Assembly: GCF_003284725.1 (NCBI RefSeq) | Contig: NZ_PGTO01000003.1 | Location: 186,001 to 250,000, forward strand | Reading direction: 5' to 3' | Length of the DNA: 64,000 bases | Source: Paramagnetospirillum kuznetsovii | GTDB lineage: Bacteria; Pseudomonadota; Alphaproteobacteria; Rhodospirillales; Magnetospirillaceae | Part shown: positions 44,893 to 54,658 of the stretch, one piece after another | Position numbering within the stretch: position 1 is the stretch's first letter | How the letters are laid out: every line of letters begins with the position of its first letter | Program-made: the position numbers and the translations under genes | The notes under the pieces: generated by a model | Seen by the model: the letters and a program-made list of their open reading frames with translations, nothing else | Database searches by the model: none | Told to the model about the DNA's origin: nothing

Positions 44893-46898
44893 TTCTGCTG
44901 CCTCACCGCGACCACCAGCAACATGAACACCAAGGTGGCGAACATCATCAGCAGGTAGCGACGCACCGTCAGGAACTGCATGCGGTTGACCCGGTCGGCC
45001 ACGAAGCCCACCACCCGGCCGATGCCGAGATACAGGAACACCCAGATGCGGTCGATCACCCGGACCTCCAGCTTGGCCGGAGCCATGTCGCCGGGATCGG
45101 GCATGGTGACGGTTTCCTTGACGCCGAACAGCGAGGAACAGAACACCCGGCGCAACGGCTGGGCGAAGCTTTCGCCGCTGTACTGGGCGTTGACGATATT
45201 TTCCCGATGTCCGCAATCCCAGGCGTCGGCGCGGCGCACCCGCGTGGTGCCGAAGCCGTGCACCAGAACGATGCAAATGACGAACAGCGACAGACCGGTC
45301 ATCACCAGCACGGTGCCGGAATAGGAACCGCGGGTGGAACTGACCGGGCTCAGCCATGGCCAGCCCAGATCGGCCGACACCGCGAAGGACACCCCGGTCA
45401 GCGGCTGGACCACATGGGATACCGCGTCGGTCACCGTGACCGGCACCGCCCCTAGGATGATGCACAGCGCCGCCAGAACCGCCATGCTCCAGCGCATGGA
45501 AAACGGCAGGGTATGGGCCTCGGCTGCCGCCTGGGACCGGGGACGGCCCAGGAAGGCGATGCCATAGGCGCGCACGAAGCAACTGGCCGCCAGGGCGGCC
45601 GCCAGGGCCAGCATGGCGCCCACCACCGGCACGCCGAACTTCATGGCCCAGTGCGGCAGGCTCGGTCCCTTGAACAAGGACTGGAAGATCAGCCATTCCG
45701 ACACGAAACCGTTCAAGGGCGGCAGCGCCGAGATGGCCAAGGCGCCCACCAGCGTCGCGGCGCCGGTCCACGGCATGCGGTTGAGCAATCCGCCCAACTT
45801 ATTAAGACTGCGCTCACCCGTCGCGGTGATCACGGCACCGGCCGACAGGAACAGCAGGGTCTTGAAGATGGAATGATTGATGATGTGATACAGCCCCGCC
45901 ACCAGCGCCAGGGCGGCCAGGGCCTTCTCGCCGCTATCCTTGAAGGCGATGGCGAGGCCGAGGCCGATGACCACGACGCCGATATTCTCCACCGTGGAAT
46001 AGGCCAGCAGCTTCTTCAGATCGTCCTGCAGGATGGCGTAGAGCACGCCCAGCACCGCCGTGACGCCGCCGATCCCCATCAGCACCGCCCCCCAGCCCCA
46101 GGCCACATGGCCATGCAGGTCGAACAGGATGCGGATCAGGCCGTAGAGCGCCACCTTGGTCATCACGCCGCTCATCAGGGCGGAGACATGGCTGGGCGCC
46201 GCCGGATGGGCCAGCGGCAGCCACGCGTGCAACGGCACCAGCCCGGCCTTGGACCCCGCCCCCAACAGCGCCAGCAGCACCACCAGAAAGCTGGTCAGAC
46301 CGTCCATCCCATGCAGGCGCATGGCGGGAAAGGAATAGCCGCCCTCGGCCCCGGCCATCAGGCCGAAACAGGTCAGCAGGCAGAAGGTGCCGAAGGTGGC
46401 CATCATCAGATAGACGAAGGCCGCCGAGCGGCTTTCCTCGTTCCTGTGATCGGACAACACCAGCAGCCAGGACGCCAGCGACATGAATTCCCACGACACC
46501 AGGAACATGAAGGCGTCGTCGGAGATCAGCACCGCGTTCATGCCGAACAGGAACAGCGGAAAGAACGGCGTCACCCGGCGCGGCTCGGGCACATGGTCGC
46601 AATAGCCGATGCCGAACACCGATGCCGCGGTGGTGCCCAGATTGACGATGACCATGAACAGGGCCGACAGGTTGTCGAGACGGAAATGGGCCGCCATCCA
46701 GGGCAGGCCGATGGGCAGCACGATGGCCGGGCCGGTTCCCGGCGTCTGGCCCAGATGCTTCAGCCCTCCGGCCAAAAGCACCAGGCTGGCGATGGCGCAG
46801 CCCAGATAGACGACCCGGTGCCGCCACATCTCGCCCCCGGCCAGCACGCCGAACACGGCGAGCGCCAAAAGAGCGGACAAGGCGGACGCGATCAGCAT
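44889..46898 (-). CDS. hyfB: HyfB/NuoL-like proton-translocating subunit
   Basis: 669 aa, about 16 transmembrane helices. First gene of the complex-I-like operon. Channel residues of the antiporter family are present: FMFLVSWEFMSLASWLLVL (Glu of TM5), GAGSKAGLVPLHAWLPLAHP (Lys and His), SALMSGVMTKVALYGLIRIL (Lys), YSTVENIGVVVIGLGLA and HIINHSIFKTLLFLSAGAV. The C-terminal extension ends with another helix and RQQK. No formate dehydrogenase, HyfA/HyfH ferredoxin-type subunit or hydrogenase maturation gene is adjacent. Confidence 0.9.
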   Translation of the reverse strand: MLIASALSALLALAVFGVLAGGEMWRHRVVYLGCAIASLVLLAGGLKHLGQTPGTGPAIVLPIGLPWMAAHFRLDNLSALFMVIVNLGTTAASVFGIGYCDHVPEPRRVTPFFPLFLFGMNAVLISDDAFMFLVSWEFMSLASWLLVLSDHRNEESRSAAFVYLMMATFGTFCLLTCFGLMAGAEGGYSFPAMRLHGMDGLTSFLVVLLALLGAGSKAGLVPLHAWLPLAHPAAPSHVSALMSGVMTKVALYGLIRILFDLHGHVAWGWGAVLMGIGGVTAVLGVLYAILQDDLKKLLAYSTVENIGVVVIGLGLAIAFKDSGEKALAALALVAGLYHIINHSIFKTLLFLSAGAVITATGERSLNKLGGLLNRMPWTGAATLVGALAISALPPLNGFVSEWLIFQSLFKGPSLPHWAMKFGVPVVGAMLALAAALAASCFVRAYGIAFLGRPRSQAAAEAHTLPFSMRWSMAVLAALCIILGAVPVTVTDAVSHVVQPLTGVSFAVSADLGWPWLSPVSSTRGSYSGTVLVMTGLSLFVICIVLVHGFGTTRVRRADAWDCGHRENIVNAQYSGESFAQPLRRVFCSSLFGVKETVTMPDPGDMAPAKLEVRVIDRIWVFLYLGIGRVVGFVADRVNRMQFLTVRRYLLMMFATLVFMLLVVAVRQQK

Positions 46899-46963
46899 CT
46901 GCCGTTCGCCCCCGTGTCTATGTCACCAGGAATCATCAGTATCGCCCCTACCGGAAGGACGGA

Positions 46964-46991
46964 ATCATAGCACGCGATACAGCGCGCGCAA
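46964..46991 (-). promoter_or_regulatory. Probable sigma-70 promoter of the hyf-like operon
   Basis: On the minus strand TTGCGC and TATGAT are separated by 16 bases, about 65 bases before the hyfB start. Good -10, acceptable -35. No FhlA or sigma-54 type site was noticed, unlike E. coli hyf. Confidence 0.5.
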
Positions 46992-47035
46992 GCGATGTGG
47001 AACGCTATTGCCGGATGGTTAGAGGGCGATTCAGC

Positions 47036-47069
47036 CAATGGGCTGAAGCGACGACGCTTCAACCCATTG
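47036..47069 (-). terminator. Hairpin downstream of the PAP2 gene
   Basis: CAATGGG-c-TGAAGCG pairs with CGCTTCA-a-CCCATTG around a 4-base loop: 14 pairs with one mismatch. It is 11 bases past the PAP2 stop. No T tract follows, so intrinsic termination is uncertain. Confidence 0.5.
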
Positions 47070-47079
47070 TCATCGCGCT

Positions 47080-47868
47080 CTATTGCCCTAGCCGACGATC
47101 CCGCTCGAACCGCAGCCGCACCTCGATGCCCCGCATGGTCAGCAGGCGATGGATCAAGATGGTGACCACCACGCCCAGCCACGCCCCCATCACCGCGTCA
47201 GAGAAGAAATGCACGGTGGTCAGCACCCGCGAGGCCGCCACCAGAACCGCCATGGCCACAAACGCGATGTCATAGCGTGGAAAGATCAGCATCAACGCCG
47301 TCATGGCGGCGAAGGCGGCCTGGGAATGCCCGGACGGAAACGAATTGGTGGCATAGGCATGGGTCAAGGGCGCGAAGTCGTAAAGCCCCTGCTCGAACAG
47401 CAGCTTGGGCCGGGTGCGGCCCACCAGGATCTTGATCAGGCTATTGAGCAGGCCCGACCCCGCCACCGACAGGAACAGAAAACCGGGAACCCAGGCCGCC
47501 CGCTCTAATTTGGCGCGGATCTCCAGGGTCGGAGCCGCCCGCCACGCCAGAAAGATCATCACCAGCAAGACGCCCGACGGAATCAGCCAGACACCGCCGA
47601 GACCGAGATGGGTCACCGTCTTGAGGAATCCCTCGAACTCGCCGCCCACCTTGGCCTTCAGCCACAAGGCCAGCGGCCGGTCCAACACGACATAGCCGAT
47701 GACGATCGGCCCGGCGGCATAGACCGTCATCCAGGTCAACGGCCGCCGCTCGGTGCGCTCCCATTGATCGGCCACGGCCTGCCGGAAACCGGCGGCGTCG
47801 CGCCAACGCTCGGCCAGCGCGCCGACGCTTCTCTCCCAGGCCAGGACGAGGCGGTCGAGAATGGTCAC
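47080..47868 (-). CDS. PAP2-type membrane phosphatase
   Basis: 262 aa from the GTG at 47868, which overlaps the stop of the upstream transferase gene (GTGA). About six transmembrane helices. The tripartite PAP2 signature is complete: KILVGRTRP, FPSGHSQAAF, and SRVLTTVHFFSDAVMG. Such enzymes dephosphorylate undecaprenyl pyrophosphate, phosphatidate or lipid A. Coupling to an ArnT-like transferase suggests recycling of a polyprenyl carrier or remodelling of lipid A phosphate; which of them is inference. Confidence 0.9.
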   Translation of the reverse strand: MTILDRLVLAWERSVGALAERWRDAAGFRQAVADQWERTERRPLTWMTVYAAGPIVIGYVVLDRPLALWLKAKVGGEFEGFLKTVTHLGLGGVWLIPSGVLLVMIFLAWRAAPTLEIRAKLERAAWVPGFLFLSVAGSGLLNSLIKILVGRTRPKLLFEQGLYDFAPLTHAYATNSFPSGHSQAAFAAMTALMLIFPRYDIAFVAMAVLVAASRVLTTVHFFSDAVMGAWLGVVVTILIHRLLTMRGIEVRLRFERDRRLGQ

Positions 47869-49505
47869 AGCTTGCCCTCCACCGCATAGGCGGTCAGCGT
47901 CACCGGCTTGCCACGGGAATAATTGAAGCCCTTGACCATGCCCACCACCACCGGCTTGACCGCCTGGGCGGCGGCGGCGGCGAAGAAGGCCTGTTCCTCG
48001 CGGTCGGACACCAGCACCAGGGCGCTGGGGCCATTCAGTAGATGATTGGCGGCGTTGGGGCCGGTGGTCAGGACCGTGTCGGTCCCCAGAAGGAAGACCA
48101 GACTGGGCTCGGAATAGCCCGCCACCACCACGGCGCCGCGATGGGGACGTTCGGCCACCAGCCGGGCGGCGGAGCGGCTGACGAAGAGGTAATCCAGCCC
48201 CGGCAGCACGCCTTCGAACACCACCTGGAACGAGGTGACGGCCAGCACCACCGAAGCCAGGACCGAGGCCCGCATGCGGCCGCGCAGGGCCATGACCACC
48301 GTCAGACCGCCCATGACCACCATGGCGGCGGCCGACGGAATGCTGACCAGCGAGAAGCCCTCGGCGAACTGGGTCGGCGCGATCACAACCGCCGCCGCCA
48401 GGACCAGGACGATGATGCCCCAGACGGCGTACCAGACCTTGGCCCAGCGGGCCGCCAGCAAGGGCGCGGCGCCGACCACGGCGGCGGCCATCAGCAAGGT
48501 CAGGGCGGGATAGGTGGGCAAGGGGTAATGGGGCAGCTTGGTGGGCACGATCTCGAACATCACCCAGGCCGGAATCGCCCAGGCGAGGCAGAAGCGCACC
48601 TGGGGACGCAGTCTTTCCCGCCATGCCAGGATCAGGCCCGGCCACAGCAGCAGCGAGGCGGGCCACAATGTCACCGCCGCCAGGGCAAGATAGGTGCCGG
48701 GCCAGCCGCCATGGCTTTCCTGGGCGCCCAGCAGCTTGGGCAGCAGGTCGCCCTTGACCGCCTCGCCGACGAAGGCGCCGCCGGTCGCCTGGGAAATGGC
48801 GGCGAACCACGGCCCGGCGATGGCGGCGGCCACCAGCATGCCGGTCATGGGCCGCAATCCCACCAGCCAGCCCGCCTTTTTATCGGCGATGATCAGGGCC
48901 AGGATGGTCAGCACGACGATGGCCGGGATCACCGGCCCCTTGAGCAGGATGGACAGGCCGATGGCGATCCAGAACACCAGGGCGACCCAGATGGCGGGGG
49001 CAGGCCCGGCCCCCTTGGACGCCATGTAGAAGCGCCCCAGCGCCCCTTGCGCCGCCACCGCCGTCGCCAGCATCAAGGCGTCGGTCTTGGCCTGATGGGC
49101 TTCCGACACCAGGATCAGGCAGGATGCCAGCAGGGCGGCGCCCAGCAGGGCCGTCTCGCGCCCGAACAGGCTGCGCCCGAAGGCGAAGGTCATCAGCACC
49201 GCCGCCCAGGCCGCCAGGGCGGATGGCAGGCGATAGGGCCAGATCTCGGCGCTGGCCTTGTCGGACAACAGGCTGACGCTGGCGGCCTGAAGCCAATAGG
49301 TGCCCACCGGCTTCTTGGCCCGCATCTCGTGCTGGAACTGGATGCGGATGAAATCGCCGGTTTCCAGCATCTGGCGGGTGGCCTGGACGAAGCGCGACTC
49401 GTCGCGGTCCAGCGGCGGCACGCTCGCCAGTCCCGGCAGATACAGGAACAGACACAGCAGGCTCAACAGCAGATAGGGGCGAAAACCGCCGGTCAGTCGT
49501 TCCAC
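47865..49505 (-). CDS. GT39/ArnT-like polyprenyl-phosphate glycosyltransferase
   Basis: 546 aa, about 12 transmembrane helices. After the first helix the periplasmic loop reads PPLDRDESRFVQATRQMLET with the catalytic acidic pair (DRDE) of the PMT/ArnT superfamily; MRAKKPVGTYWLQA is the carrier-binding loop seen in ArnT-like proteins. The family transfers sugars from a polyprenyl phosphate to lipid A or proteins outside the inner membrane. The C-terminal periplasmic domain is shorter than that of classical PMTs. Co-translated with the PAP2 gene. Confidence 0.85.
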   Translation of the reverse strand: MERLTGGFRPYLLLSLLCLFLYLPGLASVPPLDRDESRFVQATRQMLETGDFIRIQFQHEMRAKKPVGTYWLQAASVSLLSDKASAEIWPYRLPSALAAWAAVLMTFAFGRSLFGRETALLGAALLASCLILVSEAHQAKTDALMLATAVAAQGALGRFYMASKGAGPAPAIWVALVFWIAIGLSILLKGPVIPAIVVLTILALIIADKKAGWLVGLRPMTGMLVAAAIAGPWFAAISQATGGAFVGEAVKGDLLPKLLGAQESHGGWPGTYLALAAVTLWPASLLLWPGLILAWRERLRPQVRFCLAWAIPAWVMFEIVPTKLPHYPLPTYPALTLLMAAAVVGAAPLLAARWAKVWYAVWGIIVLVLAAAVVIAPTQFAEGFSLVSIPSAAAMVVMGGLTVVMALRGRMRASVLASVVLAVTSFQVVFEGVLPGLDYLFVSRSAARLVAERPHRGAVVVAGYSEPSLVFLLGTDTVLTTGPNAANHLLNGPSALVLVSDREEQAFFAAAAAQAVKPVVVGMVKGFNYSRGKPVTLTAYAVEGKL

Positions 49506-49604
49506 GTCCTGGTCTTTCCCGATGGCGAGGCAATGGGGCAGGCATCAACAGCACGAAGTCCGCGTGCAGGTCAAGGGCGCTACAGTCCTCCGCCCCTCGA
49601 TGCA

Positions 49605-49629
49605 TGGCAATGCTTGGCAAACTATGCCA
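49605..49629. promoter_or_regulatory. Putative ParD operator
   Basis: TGGCAA at 49605 and 49615 and the inverted TGCCA at 49625 are spaced 10 bases apart, that is on one face of the helix, within 50 bases of the parD start. Ribbon-helix-helix antitoxins autoregulate through such tandem half-sites, so this is the likely operator. Confidence 0.5.
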
Positions 49630-49653
49630 TGATGCCGCCAACAGGAGGTTCTC

Positions 49654-49887
49654 ATGGCGACGATGAATGTTTCCCTGCCCGACCCCATGCGGGAATGGGT
49701 GGAGGTCCAGGTCAAGGGCGGCGAATACGCCAATGCCAGCGACTACATCCGCGACCTGATCCGGCACGATCAGCGGCGGGCGCAGGCGCTTGAGGCCGCC
49801 ATCGACCAGGGGCTGACGAGCGGACGCAGCCCGCGCAAGGCCGACGACATCATGGCCGACGCCAAGGCTCGCCTGCGGCATGGGTGA
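49654..49887 (+). CDS. parD: ParD-type antitoxin
   Basis: 77 aa. Starts after GGAGG. N-terminal ribbon-helix-helix: MNVSLPDPMREWVEVQVKGG, then EYANASDYIRDLIRHDQRRA, which is the CC2985/ParD signature. The C-terminal half (QGLTSGRSPRKADDIMADAK) would wrap the toxin. Neutralises ParE and represses its own operon. It overlaps the toxin gene by 8 bases. Confidence 0.9.
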   Translation: MATMNVSLPDPMREWVEVQVKGGEYANASDYIRDLIRHDQRRAQALEAAIDQGLTSGRSPRKADDIMADAKARLRHG

Positions 49888-50176
49888 TTACGTCCTTTCC
49901 AATGCCGCCGCCGCCGATCTGGACGAGATATACGTTTACTCCCACCGAAGTTTCGGCGAAGCCCGGGCGGATGCCTATTACGCCGATCTGTCAGACTGCC
50001 TGCGAATGCTGGTCGGCAATCCCCGCCTCGGGCGTCCGGCGGGCACGCGGCACCAAGAGTTGATGCGTCATGCCCATGCCGGGCATGTGATCTATTATCT
50101 GATGGAGAATGGCGGTATTTTCGTCGTCCGAGTCCTGCACCATTCCATGGATAGTCAACGCCATATGGATTCCTGA
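49880..50176 (+). CDS. parE: ParE-type toxin (RelE/ParE superfamily)
   Basis: 98 aa. YVLSNAAAADLDEIYVYSHR is the typical N-terminal ParE helix; the centre has LVGNPRLGRPAGTRHQELMR and the C-terminus HVIYYLMENGGIFVVRVLHH ends in RVLHxSMD, the ParE signature. ParE proteins inhibit DNA gyrase. Length is complete and no disruption is seen, so the pair looks functional. Confidence 0.9.
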   Translation: MGDYVLSNAAAADLDEIYVYSHRSFGEARADAYYADLSDCLRMLVGNPRLGRPAGTRHQELMRHAHAGHVIYYLMENGGIFVVRVLHHSMDSQRHMDS

Positions 50177-50240
50177 CCAGCCTCCGCCCCCTCCGCATCC
50201 CGCCCATGCGCCGGATGACATGATCGGAAATCCGGGTTAG

Positions 50241-51482
<1,242 letters not shown>

Positions 51483-51501
51483 ACGGTCGCAGAAACGACA
51501 A

Positions 51502-51534
51502 GGGGCGGCTCCGCAAGGAACCGCCCCTTTTTTA
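51502..51534 (+). terminator. Rho-independent terminator of aspC
   Basis: GGGGCGGcTCC-GCAA-GGAaCCGCCCC, followed by TTTTTTATT. Strong stem and T tract, 19 bases after the aspC stop and just before the convergent chemoreceptor gene end. Confidence 0.93.
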
Positions 51535-51544
51535 TTGGATCGGA

Positions 51545-53236
51545 TCAGGCCGCCTGCGACCGGATTTCCGCCAAGAAGCCCTCGATCTCGCGATTGAGCG
51601 CCCCGTTATGGGTGATCATCTCGGAGGCCGACCCCGCCACCTCGTCCGCCGCCTGGCGGCTGGTCCGGGTGCCGTTGGACACCAGCCCGATATGATCCGA
51701 CACTTCCCTGGTGCCGCGCGCGGCTTCCTGGACGCTGCGGGAAATCTCGGCGATGGCGGCATTCTGCTCTTCCACCGCGCCCGCGATGGAAGACGTTGCC
51801 TCGTCGACCCGGTTGATGGTCTGGCCGATATGGCGGATGGCGACGACCGCCTTTTCCGTTTCCGCCTGCACCGAGTTGATCTGGGTGCTGATCTCCTGGG
51901 TGGCCTTGGCGGTCTGGTTGGCCAGGGTCTTGACCTCGCCCGCCACCACCGCGAAGCCTTTTCCGGCTTCACCCGCCCGCGCCGCCTCGATGGTGGCGTT
52001 CAGCGCCAGCAGGTTGGTCTGGCTGGCGATATCGTCGATCAGCTTGACCACCTCGCCGATCCGGCCTGCGGCGGCGGCCAGGGCGGCCACCATGGCATTG
52101 GTCTGTTCGGCTTCCGCCGCCGCCGTCCGGGCGATGTCGGCGGTCAGCGAGACTTGCCGACTGATTTCGCTGCCCGATGCGCTCAGTTCCTCGGCGGCGG
52201 AGGCCACGGTCTGAACGTTGCTGGAGGTCTGCTCGGTGGCGACCACCACCACCGAGGTCTGCTCGGACGTCTCCTGCGCCGTCCGCGACATGGCGGCCGA
52301 GGCGCCGTTCAGGCGTTCTCCCACCTGGGCCATGGCGGAAACCGCCGCCTTGACCCGGCTTTCGAGCCCCGTGGCCATGTCGCGAAGGGCGCGATTGCGG
52401 TCCTCGGCAGCCACCGCCTTCATCCTTTCCTGCTCGTCCAGCAATCGGAGATTTTCGATGGAATTGGCCCGGAAGACCTCCATGGCGCGGGCCAGATCGC
52501 CCATCTCGTCGGCGCGCTCGGCGCCTTCGACACGCGCGGCGGTGTCGCCCGCCGCCAGGCCGCGCATCCGCGCCACCAGCACGCCCAGCGGCTTGGCGAT
52601 GGAGCGCGCGATCAGGCTTCCCATGATGGCGGCCAGCAGGACCAGCAGGCCCGCCTTGATGCCGCCGTCGATCACCTTGGCGCGGAACTGCTCGTCGATG
52701 TCGTCCATGAAGACGCCGGTCAGGATGGCCCATCCCCAGGGCTTGAAGCCCTGGACATAGCTGAGCTTGGCAACCGGGGGCTGATCCTTGACGCGCGGAA
52801 ATACATAACTGACATAGCCGCCGCCGTCGCGCTTGGCGCCATCGACCAATTCACGCACGAAGAATACGCCGTTGGGATCCGTGGCCTGAGACATGTCCTT
52901 GCCGATCAGATCGGCGCGCACCGGATGCATGATGGTGACGTAGTTCATATCGGTGACGACGAAGAAGTCGTTGTTGCCGTAGCGGATGGAGCGCAGCGTA
53001 TCCATGGCGGCCGCCTTGGCGGCCTCTTCGGTGATTTCGCCCTTGGCGGCGCGGGCCTGCTGGGCAGAGGCGATGCTGTGGGCGGATTCCACCAACTGCT
53101 TCAGGGTCTGGTGGCGATCCTCGACCAGGCTTTCCTTCAAGGCCGTCAGTCCTTGCGCCGTCAGCAAGACAAGCCCGACCACCATCAAGCCGACCAGCGA
53201 CCAGATCTTTCCACCAATTCCCAGTTTGCGCTCCAT
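51545..53236 (-). CDS. Methyl-accepting chemotaxis protein with single Cache domain
   Basis: 563 aa from the ATG at 53236 (GGAGCGAG upstream; an in-frame start 57 bases earlier is less likely). TM1 about 10-33, a periplasmic sCache_2-type sensor (about 40-185: GNNDFFVVTDMNYVTIMHP, GKDMSQATDPNGVFFVRELV, GFKPWGWAILTGVFMDDI), TM2 about 190-212, HAMP, then the signalling domain with the tip DDIASQTNLLALNATIEAAR and KGFAVVAGEVKTLANQTAKA. The sCache type often senses small organic acids. There is no C-terminal CheR-binding pentapeptide. Confidence 0.94.
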   Translation of the reverse strand: MERKLGIGGKIWSLVGLMVVGLVLLTAQGLTALKESLVEDRHQTLKQLVESAHSIASAQQARAAKGEITEEAAKAAAMDTLRSIRYGNNDFFVVTDMNYVTIMHPVRADLIGKDMSQATDPNGVFFVRELVDGAKRDGGGYVSYVFPRVKDQPPVAKLSYVQGFKPWGWAILTGVFMDDIDEQFRAKVIDGGIKAGLLVLLAAIMGSLIARSIAKPLGVLVARMRGLAAGDTAARVEGAERADEMGDLARAMEVFRANSIENLRLLDEQERMKAVAAEDRNRALRDMATGLESRVKAAVSAMAQVGERLNGASAAMSRTAQETSEQTSVVVVATEQTSSNVQTVASAAEELSASGSEISRQVSLTADIARTAAAEAEQTNAMVAALAAAAGRIGEVVKLIDDIASQTNLLALNATIEAARAGEAGKGFAVVAGEVKTLANQTAKATQEISTQINSVQAETEKAVVAIRHIGQTINRVDEATSSIAGAVEEQNAAIAEISRSVQEAARGTREVSDHIGLVSNGTRTSRQAADEVAGSASEMITHNGALNREIEGFLAEIRSQAA

Positions 53237-53298
53237 TTCGCTCGCTCCTGATTTCGGCCTTTCAGCTGGGCCAAGAACGCCGAGGCTATCCAATAGGG

Positions 53299-53325
53299 CC
53301 TATGCAATAAGGATTATTGTATAGG
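53299..53325. promoter_or_regulatory. 12-bp inverted repeat upstream of the chemoreceptor gene
   Basis: CCTATGCAATAA-GGA-TTATTGTATAGG: 12 bp arms, all paired apart from one G/T, with a 3-base centre, in an AT-rich patch 63 bases before the chemoreceptor start. No T tract follows on the receptor strand, so an operator is more likely than a terminator. No regulator could be assigned. Confidence 0.5.
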
Positions 53326-53465
53326 CTTTGATTCCAAAAAAATAAAGCCTCGACGTGCGGAGCATCGAACGCGCGCGCTTGTCGCCCGCGACGCGCATGC
53401 GCGTGCACACCCATCTCATCAACCGGAGACTTGGGGGGTCGGTCCACTATGGGAGAGGGATGCGC

Positions 53466-53648
53466 CTACTCGGCGGCCTCGGCTGTACGGGGCTTGCCCG
53501 GCCGCCGCAATTGAGCGATCAGAAGCTCACGGGGATTGTGACAGGCTCCGCACCACACCACGGCCGTTCCATCGCCATAGCTGTGAATCCGGTGCTTTCC
53601 GGTTTCATTGCAATGCGGGCAATCAAGAACGGTATTGGGCAAGCTCAT
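53466..53648 (-). CDS. Small zinc-ribbon protein of unknown function
   Basis: 60 aa from the ATG at 53648 (GGGGTG upstream; a GTG three codons earlier is possible). MSLPNTVLDCPHCNETGKHR, then AVVWCGACHNPREL: two CxxC pairs separated by about 20 residues form a probable zinc ribbon. The tail is basic (QLRRPGKPRTAEAAE). Not recognised as a named family. It is alone between the chemoreceptor and flagellin genes. Confidence 0.6.
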   Translation of the reverse strand: MSLPNTVLDCPHCNETGKHRIHSYGDGTAVVWCGACHNPRELLIAQLRRPGKPRTAEAAE

Positions 53649-53803
53649 GGACAGCACCCCATGCGTCGAACTAGGGCACAGATAACCCTATTTCGCCCGA
53701 GGGAGAAGTCAAATTTGCACATGCCTCCTGATCGCCATGGCCGCCGAGGGTTCGAGGCTCTTGCCACGAAGATCACATTATGTCGTGAAACATGACGGCC
53801 GCA

Positions 53804-54622
53804 TTACTGGCGCGAGAACAACGCCAACACCGCTTCCTGGCCTTGACCGGCATTGCGCAGGGCGGCCAGGCCAAGCTGACGATAGGTGTCGGCCGAGGCC
53901 GCATTGGCCGCCGCCTCGTTGGGATCGGACGCGGTCAGGCCGTTGGCCCCCTGGGTCGCGATGGCGGCCTGGTTCTGGTAGAAGCTGGCCTGGGTTTGCA
54001 GACTGGTCACGTTCGCGCCGATCTCTTGCGCCCGCGCGCGGACGGAACTGGTGGCCGCATCCAGATTGGCGATATCGGACTGAATATTGGCGGTATTGCC
54101 TGCCCAGCCCGATGCCGCCGTGATCCCCAGCGAATTGGCGTCGCTCGCCTTGCCGCCGATGCTGGTGGTGGACTGGGCGCTGGCGCCGGGAACCGTCAGG
54201 CTGCCGGGATTGGCGGCGATCAGATTGACGCCGTTATAGGAGGAATCCGAGGCGATGCCGTCGATCTGGCCGCGCAAGGTGTTGTACTGGCTTTGCAGAT
54301 TGGCCTGTTCGGTCGGATCGGAGCTGGCCTCGGCCTGCTTGGCCAAGCTCTTCAACTGCCCGACCACTTTCGTGATGGCGTCGAGACCGTTGCCGGCCGC
54401 TTGCAGCGCCCCGATTCCCTGGCCGATGGAGGTTCCCACCTCGGTCAGCGTGCCCGCGCGTTCAAGCAAGCCGCTGGCCAGCACGAAGGCCTGGGAATTG
54501 TCGGAAGCGGAATTGACCGAACGCCCGGTGGACAGACGCCGCAGGTTCGTATCCAGCAAATCTTGATTTTGCTGGATCGAGGAGAGGGCGCCGGTCGCCG
54601 AGGAGATTGGAGAAAGTGCCAT
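53804..54622 (-). CDS. Flagellin
   Basis: 272 aa. The N-terminal D0/D1 helices (ALSSIQQNQDLLDTNLRRLS, TGRSVNSASDNSQAFVLASG) and the C-terminal D1/D0 helices (SSVRARAQEIGANVTSLQTQ, ASADTYRQLGLAALRNAGQG, ending VLALFSRQ) are conserved. The variable middle is short (about residues 130-180), so this is a compact flagellin without D2/D3 domains. The first residues (MALSPISSATGALSS) are less canonical than MA..INTN, common in Rhodospirillales. The gene is monocistronic and far from the hook genes. Confidence 0.92.
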   Translation of the reverse strand: MALSPISSATGALSSIQQNQDLLDTNLRRLSTGRSVNSASDNSQAFVLASGLLERAGTLTEVGTSIGQGIGALQAAGNGLDAITKVVGQLKSLAKQAEASSDPTEQANLQSQYNTLRGQIDGIASDSSYNGVNLIAANPGSLTVPGASAQSTTSIGGKASDANSLGITAASGWAGNTANIQSDIANLDAATSSVRARAQEIGANVTSLQTQASFYQNQAAIATQGANGLTASDPNEAAANAASADTYRQLGLAALRNAGQGQEAVLALFSRQ

Positions 54623-54642
54623 CTGTCGTCACATCCACAGTA

Positions 54643-54658
54643 TCGGGATGATACCCGA
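54643..54658 (-). promoter_or_regulatory. Hairpin in the flagellin mRNA leader
   Basis: TCGGG-TATCAT-CCCGA on the minus strand, a 5-bp stem with a 6-base loop, ends 20 bases before the flagellin ATG. It is a possible site for FlbT-type translational control, which in Caulobacter acts on the flagellin 5' leader. The stem is short, so this is suggestive only. Confidence 0.35.

Noticed and set aside
39636-46898. Functional hydrogenase-4 / formate hydrogenlyase
   Set aside because: The large subunit lacks the N-terminal RxCGxC motif and a proper DPCxxC, and no formate dehydrogenase, HyfH or hyp genes are present.
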